Below, piece by piece: positions 27,601 to 37,292 of a stretch of 64,000 nucleotides of DNA (positions are counted from its first letter, which is position 1; each line of letters begins with the position of its first letter). The DNA lies in IMG/VR virus record IMGVR_UViG_3300034082_001419, positions 1 to 64,000 of that record, one strand, 5' to 3'. The notes under the pieces were generated by a model. It ran no database searches and was not told the origin of the DNA. It was given only the letters and a program-made list of their open reading frames with translations. A program made the translations under genes and the position numbers. The stretch is from a virus.

Positions 27601-30600
27601 TTGTATCCACATTAGGGAATTCGCTTACTACTTTATCAATTTTTAATACAGATTTATTATCATCAGTTTTACTAATATATTGAGTTTCTGCAGATGAATT
27701 AAAATCACTTTTAAATTTATTTATAATGTTTTTAAACTCAATTGATGCATCAGTTACTTCAGATTTATAACCACCAGTTTCAGCATCCTTATCAACAGTT
27801 AATTGAACATATCTTAACTGAGTCTTTTTAAAGTCTTGCCAGAATGCAGCTTTGATATTAAACTCCTCAATAGTATCAATTGTTCTTGGATTTGGTATTT
27901 TAGTATTAATAAGTTGACGTAACTCAGGATACAATTCTGCACCTGCAACAAGTTTATCATACATTATAGATGGATCTTTTTCACCACCAATTACTTTAGT
28001 AACTATATTCCATGTTTTACTGAAATCAGCAAGCTCAGGAAAACCTAATGGTCCTGTTACTGTATTACCATCAACTTGTTTAAATAAACTTTTTATAATA
28101 TAAAGAGTTTCTTTCTCAGCTAATTGTAGTAAAGATTTTTCACCTACTTCATTTTTTGATACTGCTTCAGATGAATCAACATTTTCTGGTGCACTAACAT
28201 CAGAATCTAATTCTCCCTCTTCCTCAGATATCTCAATATATTTTTGTTTGATTAAATCAAATGTACTATTGTCTTTATGAAATGTAAGTGCAGCATCCCA
28301 ATTATCTAGTGCTGCATTAATGATTCTTATTTTATCATTTAATACTGCTCTTTTATTAAAGTCTTCATCAGGAGTATTATCTAATTCAGCATTAAAGTTT
28401 TCAAGTTTTTTTTCAAATTCTTTTTTTACTTCTTTATATGCAATTGCTCTAGCTTTATCATTTGCTAAAATATAAATAGTACCTGATTTATTTGACTTAA
28501 TAAGATTACCTGCTGCATCTTTAACATTGTTTACACGGGCTTCTTCTCTTTTATTATATACCTGATCAATAAATACAGACAAAGCTGAGTCAAGTTGATT
28601 AGATACTTTAAGACTATCTTGGTAATTTAATACTAATTCTTTTGTCTCTGTATTTACAACTCCTCTAGCTCTGTTTAGTTTATTAAACATTGCATTATCA
28701 ACAAGTGGAGTATACTTGTTTAAAAGTTTAGGATTTTTACTTGCAAAAAATAGTTTCTCAAATAACTCATCTTTAGTATTACGTTTACCAAATAATGCTT
28801 TAATAAAGTTCCAGATTTTTCTGAATAAACTATTTCTTGTTGGTCCATCTTTTATAGTTTTAGGATCTTTTGCATAATCTCTAAAGTCTTCAGCAAGTAT
28901 TTCTTCTACTTCAAGTGGAGAAAGATCATAGTTATTTAATCTTTTTCTTGTCTCAGCATATAACTTAGTCTTTTCATTCTTAGTTAAATATAACTGAGAG
29001 AATGCATGCCAAGATTCATGATATAAATCTACAGCAGAACTACCAGTAGCAGTATCTAATTGTATTGCTGTATCTTCTAATCTTTTACCTGCTATAATAA
29101 ATCTTGCATAAACATCAGAGTTAACAATATTAGCTATGTGCTCAAGTTTAATTAGCTTAGATAATGGAGATGTAGACCACCATTCTTTTGCAGCATCAAT
29201 CTCTTCTTGAGTTACATTATTTGGTAACTTACTAGATCTAGGTAACATAGATAATAAATCATCAATACCTGTATTATCTTCAGTTGTGATTACATCTTTT
29301 GGACTTGTAAATTCTTTATCAGCTTTTACAGTATTTTCTATTTTTTCTTCTTTAGTTTTTTCTTTTTTAACAGCAGTGTAATCAGTTTCACTTACTTGAC
29401 CAATCTTTTTATTGTTTGAATCATATATTGATACTATATTAGTAATCTCAGGAGATATATCACTAACTATAAATGTTAGAGGATCACCTGACTTTATATT
29501 TTTTGTTGATATACCCTTTTCATATCTACCTTCTATAATTACACCATCAATTGTCATTAAAAATGTAGCATCAGTAAGAGACTTGCCACTTAATATAGTA
29601 CCAGATAGTTTGTCATTTACTTTAAGTTTTGCAACTAATTCAGCTTTTCTTATAGCAATACGTGATGTTACATCAGCATTAACTTCTTTTTCAGATTGTC
29701 TAAGACTTTCTATAAAATCATTTGAGACTTGAAATATAAAGTATGGGTTAGTTGTTTCACCTTTTTTAGTAACCGCTTTCTCTGATGTACCAGTAATTTT
29801 TAAGTTTAAATTATAAAGAAATTTTCTATAAGATTGTGCTTCAAGTTTCTTACTTGTAATGTTATATGTATAAAATGGTTTTTCACCAGTTAATAAGGAT
29901 TCATTAAAATTTAAATTAGTAGCAAATGTTTTATCACCACCATCTAATATTGTCTCTTTAAGTAAACTATCAATAATAATTTCTTCAGCATTTTTATCAG
30001 TTAAAATTAATTCTTCAGTAGTTTTAGATACATCAGGATTTGTTCTATATAATATTTTTAATGTATCTGTAGTTTCATTATAGTTTACAAATAGTTTTCT
30101 TCTTTGTGTTGTAATTGCATTTGATGAAAACTGTAAATAAAAATCATTTTTTTGTCTATTAGATAATTTAGGATCTAATAATACAGCTGCAATTTGCTCA
30201 ATATATTCTTTACCTAAGTTAGGTCTATCAATTTTATAAAACACATCACCAATATATACAGCAGCCATTGAGTTTTTATCACCAGCTAATATCTGAATTT
30301 TCATATCTTGATATGGTACTTTAAACTCAGTCAATAATGATTCAAGTGTTGTTGATTCACCAATACTAAATATATCTGCAATACCAGCACTAACTCCTGA
30401 TATATCTAATAGTATACTCTTATCACCAGCACGTACTTTATCTCTTAATGTTTTTAATTCAGTGAAAGCTTCTTGTTGTTGTTTCTCAACTGACTCAAGC
30501 ATTTTTTCATATGTAGTACCTTGTGTTTTTATCCAAGATTCAACACTCATTTTAACTTTATTTGCAGCTCTTTCAATTAAATCTGTAGGAGATAGTATTC

Positions 30601-31540
30601 TATCTTCTTCACCATATATATCTGTTACTCTTAGTTTATCAGAACCTTCAACATTTCTTACATCTCTTAAGAATTGATATACTGGCTTACCACCATTTTC
30701 TTTAGACAATATAGAACCTTCTTCATCAAAATGTAATGTGTTTCCATACTCATCTGATAAAACTAATACAACAATATCTTTAGCTTGAGTAACATTTGGT
30801 TTAGCAGTACCTTTATCTACCATACTATTACTTCTAATAATATGTGCAACAGTAGTTGGATCTAATGTCTCTTCACCATTAAGACTTGATAACATTTTAG
30901 GTCTAAGTTTAATAACTCTACCTCCATATGTTAATGGACTTAGTGCAGTATCCTGTTTACCTTCTAATCTTATTCTTCTTATTGTTTTATATATTCTAAA
31001 CTTGTTAGGGTCCTTTTTCTCTTTACCAAGTTTATCTTTATCATCAGGAGTTCTTGGCTCAAGTTCTTGCATAGTGGATGAAAAGGCATCACTTGCTTGC
31101 CATCTAAATGGATCATTGATAATCTCATCTAATTCTTCATCAGTAACAGTAGCAGGATCATTAATAATATTTTTTTGAATATCAATTTTAACCATTAAGT
31201 CTTCTATAGTAGCTGTTGGTCTAAAATAATTTAGTGTTTTAAGTAAACCGTTTTCAGTATCTCTAAACTCATCAATCAATTTTTGATTAGCATCTAAAGA
31301 AAAATCAAGACCTGTTAATGCATCTTGATCTCTAGCTTCTTTCATAAGAGTAGGTACAATTTGTAAAAAAGTAGATGCAACATTAACATCTTTTTTCTTT
31401 TGTATCTTCTCAAATAAATTAGTCATGAAAGGCTTAGGGTCAAAAGTAGTACCAGCTTCTTTTGCAAGTAACATCTCTTTATATATAGCCTTGTATAAGT
31501 TTTCAACTTGTGCTTCTTTTAAGGAACAGTTTAATTTCAT
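21617..31540 (-). CDS. Giant virion protein: zincin-like metalloprotease plus crAss/YonO-type RNA polymerase
   Basis: A 3307-residue multidomain protein. A zincin motif H841-E-S-W-H845 is followed about 25-30 residues later by E-E-I-L-A-E-D-F, a likely third ligand. The RNA polymerase part has R-I-P-V-Q-G-L-N-S-M-E-F and then K-S-G-A-D2364-F-D2366-V-D2368, the metal-binding D-x-D-x-D loop of YonO/crAss two-barrel RNA polymerases (related to cellular beta-prime). In crAss-like phages such enzymes are virion-packaged and transcribe early genes after injection. The protease could trim the polyprotein or an entry barrier. Other regions are helical and unassigned. Confidence 0.82.
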   Translation of the reverse strand: MKLNCSLKEAQVENLYKAIYKEMLLAKEAGTTFDPKPFMTNLFEKIQKKKDVNVASTFLQIVPTLMKEARDQDALTGLDFSLDANQKLIDEFRDTENGLLKTLNYFRPTATIEDLMVKIDIQKNIINDPATVTDEELDEIINDPFRWQASDAFSSTMQELEPRTPDDKDKLGKEKKDPNKFRIYKTIRRIRLEGKQDTALSPLTYGGRVIKLRPKMLSSLNGEETLDPTTVAHIIRSNSMVDKGTAKPNVTQAKDIVVLVLSDEYGNTLHFDEEGSILSKENGGKPVYQFLRDVRNVEGSDKLRVTDIYGEEDRILSPTDLIERAANKVKMSVESWIKTQGTTYEKMLESVEKQQQEAFTELKTLRDKVRAGDKSILLDISGVSAGIADIFSIGESTTLESLLTEFKVPYQDMKIQILAGDKNSMAAVYIGDVFYKIDRPNLGKEYIEQIAAVLLDPKLSNRQKNDFYLQFSSNAITTQRRKLFVNYNETTDTLKILYRTNPDVSKTTEELILTDKNAEEIIIDSLLKETILDGGDKTFATNLNFNESLLTGEKPFYTYNITSKKLEAQSYRKFLYNLNLKITGTSEKAVTKKGETTNPYFIFQVSNDFIESLRQSEKEVNADVTSRIAIRKAELVAKLKVNDKLSGTILSGKSLTDATFLMTIDGVIIEGRYEKGISTKNIKSGDPLTFIVSDISPEITNIVSIYDSNNKKIGQVSETDYTAVKKEKTKEEKIENTVKADKEFTSPKDVITTEDNTGIDDLLSMLPRSSKLPNNVTQEEIDAAKEWWSTSPLSKLIKLEHIANIVNSDVYARFIIAGKRLEDTAIQLDTATGSSAVDLYHESWHAFSQLYLTKNEKTKLYAETRKRLNNYDLSPLEVEEILAEDFRDYAKDPKTIKDGPTRNSLFRKIWNFIKALFGKRNTKDELFEKLFFASKNPKLLNKYTPLVDNAMFNKLNRARGVVNTETKELVLNYQDSLKVSNQLDSALSVFIDQVYNKREEARVNNVKDAAGNLIKSNKSGTIYILANDKARAIAYKEVKKEFEKKLENFNAELDNTPDEDFNKRAVLNDKIRIINAALDNWDAALTFHKDNSTFDLIKQKYIEISEEEGELDSDVSAPENVDSSEAVSKNEVGEKSLLQLAEKETLYIIKSLFKQVDGNTVTGPLGFPELADFSKTWNIVTKVIGGEKDPSIMYDKLVAGAELYPELRQLINTKIPNPRTIDTIEEFNIKAAFWQDFKKTQLRYVQLTVDKDAETGGYKSEVTDASIEFKNIINKFKSDFNSSAETQYISKTDDNKSVLKIDKVVSEFPNVDTTQKQIAFANALGIDLQDLKSIKDELGNNTKKYGIPYLLDITKAIHKLQKDPKATKDQKEFINKFLANPVDALYGKIPEGIYKKVESEKTVMQNLARLQSKFGTNYASFSVLNAEKNLVNEFIEDNTVSLIVDAINTVSNGRDLWLEPKYKYMRYLNPTINGFTEQSQLLRSIFEAQEGTWDRRRNAKLDLVMVSGTQMVDTGDGANTTSLDVHSKYIQELNMMLKSGFQEFMRHASKSSSFGMKSSKLKLYVDIDQFAPNGNADQFAVDNIFLGYIQAELIRIQKIRSNRDEYKKYVGYNREIKSADGKTVIGMAGEFFTAFDNVLTDKTKNEIIDKVKDGNLIDYLESDPKLKEDITKQVTKYFNDQTYVNQKDFQKSKWIDPALHNKLKKFELSTEDEEQMLIKAHTMNAWIHNFETASLIYGDIVQYNHAKQEMHKRNTGSTSGGRGFMTDVYTQMFINSDLIASTSYGAKLATLSEFGPDYNVFNYNGTYNTTIAQDIKRNSIYVNHIEKALRDDYAKRGLAQSEIDKRLKKELKAYSGMEEGDGQGFITFDAYRTLKLTEKSWSADQERLFQDIVNNKPVKAEDITHFFPVYKLQHFGHLANTTLPVNAMHKFALMPLIPSVFKGSDLESLHHQMMKNNIQYFTFQTGSKVGSVTSQVDEDGKAAADKIYDDAGVEKTLKSDIQFTPNTIYLENLKNVTAVPDKYKSKTVFATQLRKLILEGLYEKGKIVNSDYTSYVKAYEKAVDDYTDILKKELLEEIGYEKVNGKYVSGDVSKFMDVVQRELERKEIPEHLIDYIQVGTNNKITKDLSLHLLSGDIEKMITSLVEKRIVKQKVKGEALVQVASAMSNGLWDSGFKFDKAQTAEIEKYLGSNNLPFYYPESIDLNNKYKDYSKEKLSETLKNKKEVLADQAKYYTDTNKNNLRIEIDYLEAIIDGKKPNVASVSGNTTAMKVAIALQGDFNNLLNLKHNDGEVIGTIVRLNDMIKNDEWLNKGNNRKAITMTAVRIPVQGLNSMEFMEVYHFLDPAAGNIIIPPSEIVAKSGADFDVDKLTTFMPNIDASGNYIESSIDTEALDKLIAEAKKKGDKADITRLIKLQKAALENRLIDSIRGILQLPDNYATLVRPNDTYLMKDIADDLVNLLPEYSRYKSISPTNVLEVGYNLHKHEANMVGKDVLGIIALENALNPLYTSLGAALPKTYKGLIKNKKTKKYEEDPNVNYEMRLLLSHNKMDDGRISLSGINSEDGQDKIADLISHLMNGSVDVEKDAWIFFIQANKEIVPMLLNLLKAGVPKREAIYFVSQPLVKEYANQQRLYDSAYANLIGKITGIDESAKYNALQATLRQTDISDIIYKANKDRIAKGLKEIIADPTDEFYHPLSNANYKDVALAATEGIDKFNLSELEDIVENNDMSSPMAIAAFLHYLEFEKQIKGIADLKRQSNPDTTTSKTIQEIMQKRLGLDMLAESSKVETDLVGKLRNQSILGSFFDNTLTEDLVEPLFPLTDDKRVSDYLLDYLKNNNVPAKFGEGAEGVTNFISSYKNALVNFIYQNKLNQIVTRGESYPGVPESLTSLDHQEFVTNFMSMLSENTHLKELYSVLEQITDVPVNIFDPVTKKFKSQISVLTLNNKAVVKGELASAYHQNLIDLADDNVIKVKDPVKNKEISDMFKTLPLMSILQNGVGNTKYGLSYVLPDTTYFEIVEPASRKFIQNGMNTATFNMIARMMIANDPNVNNYIVGPIATRPAQEETPVGEVLDYNYKIPYEKLKAVIPASKFNSLFIKIEDLLNNYRVSKDVLDTVLTESSDKMKDLILLVEKQFRDLNTIYGTPEFDLNRWEKNRKELSTLLHAELKKIYPNLPALEKIQTVAKRQAPVIEDVPDGQTSEVVVEKVEDRLISINQYTFTIKPDGKMFFANGDELTDKTIMNKVNIRKELQDGTLRMSNFNNSNYYILSDNTILGSGKTNLGKESVNNTETKQIILDRATPYKKSC

Positions 31541-31544
31541 AGTA

Positions 31545-34500
31545 TTAACAATCTAAATCATTTAATAAATCCTTGTAAATATCAGCTAATGTTTTATTAT
31601 CAGCTTTTGTTTGTGCTTTTGTTATAGCATCATCACTTTTAATAAAGTTTTTTACAACTTTACTTGACTCTGCTATTATGTTTTTATCTATTGCATCAAG
31701 CTTTTTATCTGCTTTTTCAGCAGTTTTTGCTTTCTCAATAGGTTTAGTAGTAATATGTTTATCTAACTCAGACAAAGATACGGTTTTTTGTCTTTTGTTA
31801 TATGTAAATACTATACCATCTTTTTCTTTATTATATCCTTTTACAGTAACTTCAGCACCTACATCAGCAAAAACATCATCTTCATTTTTACCAAAGATTG
31901 TATCTTTAACAATTACTTTATCACCACTTTTAAGTTCAAGTTGAGATACCTTTGTAACTGGTTTTTCTTCTTCAACAATTGTAGGTGTTTCTTCAGTAGC
32001 AGTTTCTTTTTTAGTAAACACCTCAATTGGAATACCTTCTTGAAGTATTTTTGTTAAGTCTTCTTTAGAAAGCTGTCTGTAGAATTCAGATTTATAACCA
32101 AGTATACCTAGTTTAGTTTTATCTTCATCACTTAATTTTACTTCAGTAGCTACTTTAAGACCAGGTTCAGCAATCTTAATTTTTTCATCAATTTTAGACT
32201 TAATCTTATTAAAGTCAGGATCAAGTTTGAAATACCACTTATCAAGACCAAGTAATTCTTTACGTGATGGCTGATTTACAGAAGAAATTTTATACTCTTT
32301 TGTATTTATTGTTATCTCAATAGGCATGATGTTTATTTCAGCATCAAGTCCTGTCATCTTTTTCAACAATCTAGCATAAGTATATTGTTGCAAAGTGTAG
32401 TCTTCAATTTTATTTAACCCTGATTCAGTTTTTTCTACAAAACCAGTCCATTTTTCTTGAGTACCAGTTTTAAAATCAATTATTTGTAATTTACCTTTTG
32501 CATCAATTAATAGTAAATCAATCTCACCAGCTATACCAGTTTCTTCATCAAATACTTTAATGTTATTAGCTAATACATATAATTCACCTGAATCTATTTT
32601 TTGTTTTAATGGTCTAATAAAACTATCTGCTCCAAATAATTCATCATAAGCTTCTCTAGAAATCTCTGACTCATCAAACTCTGGTACTTCACCAGGGGTA
32701 AAGAATTTTCTTAATTGGACATCTACATAGTTACCGGCTTTTCTAGTATATTCATATGCATTATCTGCTATGTATTTTTGTATTACAAGTAATAATTCTT
32801 TTTTATTTTTAAATGCTGTACCGTCTTCACTTACTAATAAATCATTTAAGTACTCTCTAAGATTATCTGATGATGAATTAACACCATCAATAGTATCTTT
32901 TGTATATCCAAATCTTGATTCTTTAGTTAAAGTAGCATCTAATTCATTTATAAAATCATCAATACTAATTTTATTAAAACCAATTTTATTAATTGTATCA
33001 TCAAATGCATTAGCAATTATAGTTCTACCATTATATTTAAATAAACTTGTTTTAAAGTCTTGTAAGAAATTAGTTACTCTTTTTAATTCAGTACCATTGA
33101 CCTCATAAAAATTCTCATTTTTCTTCTTAATCTTTTTCTGTTCAGCAATTAATTTTTCACCTAAAGTCTTAATGATCTCTTGTACTTCTGGAGTAAACTC
33201 TTTTTTCTTACGTGATGCAATTAATTTTTCAAACTTGTTGATTAAAGTAGAAATACTCTCTTTTTTAACCACCTCATTTTCAGCATCTCTTTGTAATTTT
33301 AATTGATCAGCTAATGCACTTAATTTTTCAGTAGCATATTTTGAAGTATTAACAGTTTTTTTACCAAGTTGAAAATCAAATTCATCAATCTCACCTGACT
33401 TTTCTTTATTAACTTCCTCTTCATTTTTTGTATTATAAGTATCAATGATATCTTTTGCAATAGGATTTTTTAATATAAAATTAGAAAACATTATCTCAAT
33501 GTCTTCATCTTCTAAATCTAGTGTATCAGTTGCTGATCCCTCTTCAGATTCATTATAGGCATCTTGTAATTGCTTATATAAATCTTTAGGTAATTGATCA
33601 AGAGGTGTATTAATAGAATATAATTTTAACTCATTGGTATCTTTATCAACATTATACTTAGCAATTACTTCTTGTTTAAGCTTGTTATATTTTTCATTAA
33701 TAACTTTTACTTGTTCTGGATCTGGTTTAAGTTCAAGTTTATAAGTAGTAAATTGAGAGAATGTAGCTTTAACATCTTTAATAGATATTATATCACCATT
33801 TTTATCATCATTTCTTAAACCTTCTTCAGAACTGTATAAAGTAATTATATTACCATTTTCAGCATCAGTAATATCTACAAATTCACCTAATGCAACTTCA
33901 ACAGCAACATCTTTGATTGTTAAACCATCTTTTTTAACTGTAGTACCTTTAGTTTTTACTACAATTGTTTCTAGTCCATCAATCTCACTTTTTTCAGCAG
34001 CATTGAGTTTATCAATTTGTATTTGTAACTTTTCATCAAGTGACTCTTTGGTTACATTATTTTCTCTTAATGTTTTTGCTTGGAATAATAAGAAGAATAA
34101 ACTTTTATATCTATCACTACCAATTGGAATAACTTGTTTAGTTGTCTCATCAAAAAACTCTTTAGGTGGTACACCATTTTCCATAAAGTCTTGAAACTGC
34201 TCAAGGTCAATGAAAACATTCATATCAGCTAATCTATTTAATATCTCATTATTTTCAAGTGCTGACATTTGTTTATTAACCATATCAACATAATAATCAG
34301 ATCTATTATTATATAGGTTAGTCATCCAAGTTTTAGTCTTATTAACATTATCCATGAATCCTTGTGGATCATGTAATAAATTAATTTGTTCAACAAGTCT
34401 TTTAGATTCTTTAGATAATTCATAATAGTCTTTAAGCGTTACAAAACTATCATCTATATCAGTATCAAATATATATGATGAATCAATACCATTTGTATTT

Positions 34501-37292
34501 TTTAAATAGTTTTTATATGATATTTCTAATTTAGAATCTAATAGTCTTTTACCTGTTTCTGCATCAAGTATGTGTTCAATTTCTGAATCTGTTAATTCTG
34601 CACCAAATGCTTCTTTAAATTGTGATTGATTTGCATTTAATATTTGTACTTTTTCTTCATCAGTTAAATTCTCAAGATTGTTTTTCTTTTTTATCTCCTC
34701 AAATACTGCTTCAGCAATTTTAACTTTAGGAGCTCTTGACTCATATTGATCATGTGCATCAGCAAATTCTTCAAGTGCAGCAACTCTTTTTTGTTTTTTA
34801 ATTAAGTCTGCTTTAGATCTTGAATCAGTTGCAAGTTTTAAACCTTCTATTTCTGAGTTAAGTAAATCTACTTCATTACCTATATTAGATGGATCCAATA
34901 TAAAATTCATGTCTAACTGAGACATGTTTTTCATTGAAGGGTTATTTAAAATACTACCAGAGATATCTGTCATTCTCTTAGTAGTATTCATAAATGCATG
35001 ATTATTAAAAACGTAAGCTTGTACCCCGTTTCTCCAAGCACTATGAAACATATCTGCATCTTCATATTCAGGAGTACCTTCTTTATAATTACTTAAATCA
35101 ACAGGATTCTGAAATCTGTCATTTGCATAATTAAAAGCTTTTTCTACTGAGTCAACATTAGCTAGTATACTATCAATTTTTTCTTGTTGATTAGCACCTG
35201 CACCTTTTTCAAAACCAAATGCCTCCTCATATTCTTCTTGAGTTAAGTCTTTAAATGATGCAATATGATCTTTAAAGTAGTTAAGTGTATCAGTATTTAA
35301 TGCTGTTGATACTTGAGTAACAAATGCTTTACTTAGTTCATCTTTTGCTTTTTTAGTATCTGCATCATCAGTATCTGTAACAACATTATTTTGTGTACCA
35401 TAATTAAATATTCTTGAGTTAAAGAATTGTGATGGGGTATTATATAATGCTGTTAACTGTGCAGCTACATCTTTACCATGTTTTTCTCTTGTTGTTTTAT
35501 ACTCTTGATATTTTTCTTTATTAAAAGTATTATTATATCCATAGTCTAAACCACCTTTTACAGCATTTAATCCTCCTGAAAAAATACCCATTAATAAACC
35601 AGAAGAAAATGTTTCAAAACCTTGAGCTGAGAATTGATTTTTTACACCATCATACATTAATGAACTAAGTCCTCTATTGTATAAGTGTGCTCCTAATTCT
35701 TTATTCTTATATGCATCCATATAATACTTCTCATTAGCTGCAGAAATTACATCTTGTAAACTTTCTTGTAAACCTTCTACTAAGTTACCTTTAAGATATT
35801 TACCTACTATTTTAGCAGAAGTTAATACTGGAGCTTTTTTAAATCCTTTAAGTGAATTTTTAAATGAGTCTTCAATATAATTAAATGTACCAGTAGCAAC
35901 CTTTTTACCTTCACCAAATGTTTTTTCAAGTACAACTTTACCACCTTTCATAGTGTATACATCATCAATCTTAGATTGTAATGCTCTTTTAGATACACCA
36001 GACTTTAATAAATTAGGAAGAACAACTTTATTTGATACAAGAATTAAAGCAGTATTCCACATCAATGTGTTCATACCTGCTTCTTTTGCAATTTTAGTCA
36101 TTCTGTATTGCTCATCATCATTTGGTGCTCTTTTATTCTTTAAATAAAATGCATCATAAGCTTTATCATATACAGCATTATCAGTCATACCACCTTCAAG
36201 ACGGGCTTCAGCTAATGCCATATTAATATTTCTTACATCTCTAAATAAACCTCCAGCAGTTTTACTTGTACTTTGTGCTAATCTAGCAAAGCCAGTTAAG
36301 TTATCAGCATTTTTACCAATACCAATAGCGGCATCAAATGTATTTTCAAATGGATTTAAAAACTTACCTATCTTACTTGCACCAATATTTTCTGCTGCTT
36401 TCCACATTTTTCTAGCACCATTGATATTATTTGCTTCTTTAAGTGTAGTATTAACAGCTTTATAACCATCCATTGCTAAGCCAATTGCATCACCAACTTT
36501 ACCAAGTTTTCTAGCATTATTTGCTGTAGCTGCAAATAAAGAACCACCACCAGTTAATGGAGCAAGTAACATTCCTGCACCTTCTTCTAATATTGACTCA
36601 GCAATAATACCTGCTGTATATGTAAAACTCATTGCAGTATTACTAAAGAATGCTCCCATTCCTTTTTTAGATGACTGTCCTATAGCTGCTGCATTCTCAT
36701 ATGCTCTTGCATCTTCAGTATCAGCACTAAAATCACCTTGCATCATTTTTACTAAACTCTTAGGACCAGCAACAAAACCTCTAGCAAATAATGGTACAAA
36801 TGAGTTTTTCATCATTCTTGTAAAGTCATCACCTACTGTAGTATGAGCATTGTACATTGCTTCATTATCTCTTAGTGGAGAGAAACCTATTTCATCAAAT
36901 TTCTTTTGACCATATGCAGCATATCTTTTATAAAAAGAGTTACCTGAAGGTCCAGCATTATAAGCATTTACTTTAGCATATTGATTTCTGTCTTTATTAG
37001 CAGCAATATGCATTTTAAAACTTTGACCAAGTGCATCACCTATTTCATCTGCAGATAACTTTTTTCTAGGATTTCTTGAACTTGGTATTCCTGGTGCATG
37101 ACCTGTTATTGCATCTTGAATAGGATAATTAGGATTAGTAGATGTTAATGGTGGAGTAACAGGAAAAAAATTTATTTTATTATCTTTTAATGTGTCACCT
37201 TCAAATGGAGATAAGCTTTTAGAATTAATAGCTGGTGCATTAATACGACCAAATTCTGGCCCTAGTGGATCTAATGAGTTATTGTTTTCCAT
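31545..37292 (-). CDS. Large virion protein with PD-(D/E)XK nuclease domain, 1915 aa
   Basis: The N-terminal part has a conserved-looking F-Y-K-R-Y...I-G-F-S-P-L-R-D-N-E segment (about 125-160) and a Gly/Ala-rich hydrophobic stretch (about 215-260) that may insert in membranes. The middle is long helical/coiled coil. Near the C-terminus a PD-(D/E)XK nuclease shows G-E1590-I-D1592 then I-I-D1606-F-K1608-T-G and a Q-Q-Y-T-Y-A helix, Cas4/RecB-like. An SH3/KOW-like barrel (about 1775-1840) follows. The gene ends 4 bases before the polymerase gene. Role inferred: packaged cargo that could degrade or process DNA on entry. Confidence 0.65.
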   Translation of the reverse strand: MENNNSLDPLGPEFGRINAPAINSKSLSPFEGDTLKDNKINFFPVTPPLTSTNPNYPIQDAITGHAPGIPSSRNPRKKLSADEIGDALGQSFKMHIAANKDRNQYAKVNAYNAGPSGNSFYKRYAAYGQKKFDEIGFSPLRDNEAMYNAHTTVGDDFTRMMKNSFVPLFARGFVAGPKSLVKMMQGDFSADTEDARAYENAAAIGQSSKKGMGAFFSNTAMSFTYTAGIIAESILEEGAGMLLAPLTGGGSLFAATANNARKLGKVGDAIGLAMDGYKAVNTTLKEANNINGARKMWKAAENIGASKIGKFLNPFENTFDAAIGIGKNADNLTGFARLAQSTSKTAGGLFRDVRNINMALAEARLEGGMTDNAVYDKAYDAFYLKNKRAPNDDEQYRMTKIAKEAGMNTLMWNTALILVSNKVVLPNLLKSGVSKRALQSKIDDVYTMKGGKVVLEKTFGEGKKVATGTFNYIEDSFKNSLKGFKKAPVLTSAKIVGKYLKGNLVEGLQESLQDVISAANEKYYMDAYKNKELGAHLYNRGLSSLMYDGVKNQFSAQGFETFSSGLLMGIFSGGLNAVKGGLDYGYNNTFNKEKYQEYKTTREKHGKDVAAQLTALYNTPSQFFNSRIFNYGTQNNVVTDTDDADTKKAKDELSKAFVTQVSTALNTDTLNYFKDHIASFKDLTQEEYEEAFGFEKGAGANQQEKIDSILANVDSVEKAFNYANDRFQNPVDLSNYKEGTPEYEDADMFHSAWRNGVQAYVFNNHAFMNTTKRMTDISGSILNNPSMKNMSQLDMNFILDPSNIGNEVDLLNSEIEGLKLATDSRSKADLIKKQKRVAALEEFADAHDQYESRAPKVKIAEAVFEEIKKKNNLENLTDEEKVQILNANQSQFKEAFGAELTDSEIEHILDAETGKRLLDSKLEISYKNYLKNTNGIDSSYIFDTDIDDSFVTLKDYYELSKESKRLVEQINLLHDPQGFMDNVNKTKTWMTNLYNNRSDYYVDMVNKQMSALENNEILNRLADMNVFIDLEQFQDFMENGVPPKEFFDETTKQVIPIGSDRYKSLFFLLFQAKTLRENNVTKESLDEKLQIQIDKLNAAEKSEIDGLETIVVKTKGTTVKKDGLTIKDVAVEVALGEFVDITDAENGNIITLYSSEEGLRNDDKNGDIISIKDVKATFSQFTTYKLELKPDPEQVKVINEKYNKLKQEVIAKYNVDKDTNELKLYSINTPLDQLPKDLYKQLQDAYNESEEGSATDTLDLEDEDIEIMFSNFILKNPIAKDIIDTYNTKNEEEVNKEKSGEIDEFDFQLGKKTVNTSKYATEKLSALADQLKLQRDAENEVVKKESISTLINKFEKLIASRKKKEFTPEVQEIIKTLGEKLIAEQKKIKKKNENFYEVNGTELKRVTNFLQDFKTSLFKYNGRTIIANAFDDTINKIGFNKISIDDFINELDATLTKESRFGYTKDTIDGVNSSSDNLREYLNDLLVSEDGTAFKNKKELLLVIQKYIADNAYEYTRKAGNYVDVQLRKFFTPGEVPEFDESEISREAYDELFGADSFIRPLKQKIDSGELYVLANNIKVFDEETGIAGEIDLLLIDAKGKLQIIDFKTGTQEKWTGFVEKTESGLNKIEDYTLQQYTYARLLKKMTGLDAEINIMPIEITINTKEYKISSVNQPSRKELLGLDKWYFKLDPDFNKIKSKIDEKIKIAEPGLKVATEVKLSDEDKTKLGILGYKSEFYRQLSKEDLTKILQEGIPIEVFTKKETATEETPTIVEEEKPVTKVSQLELKSGDKVIVKDTIFGKNEDDVFADVGAEVTVKGYNKEKDGIVFTYNKRQKTVSLSELDKHITTKPIEKAKTAEKADKKLDAIDKNIIAESSKVVKNFIKSDDAITKAQTKADNKTLADIYKDLLNDLDC

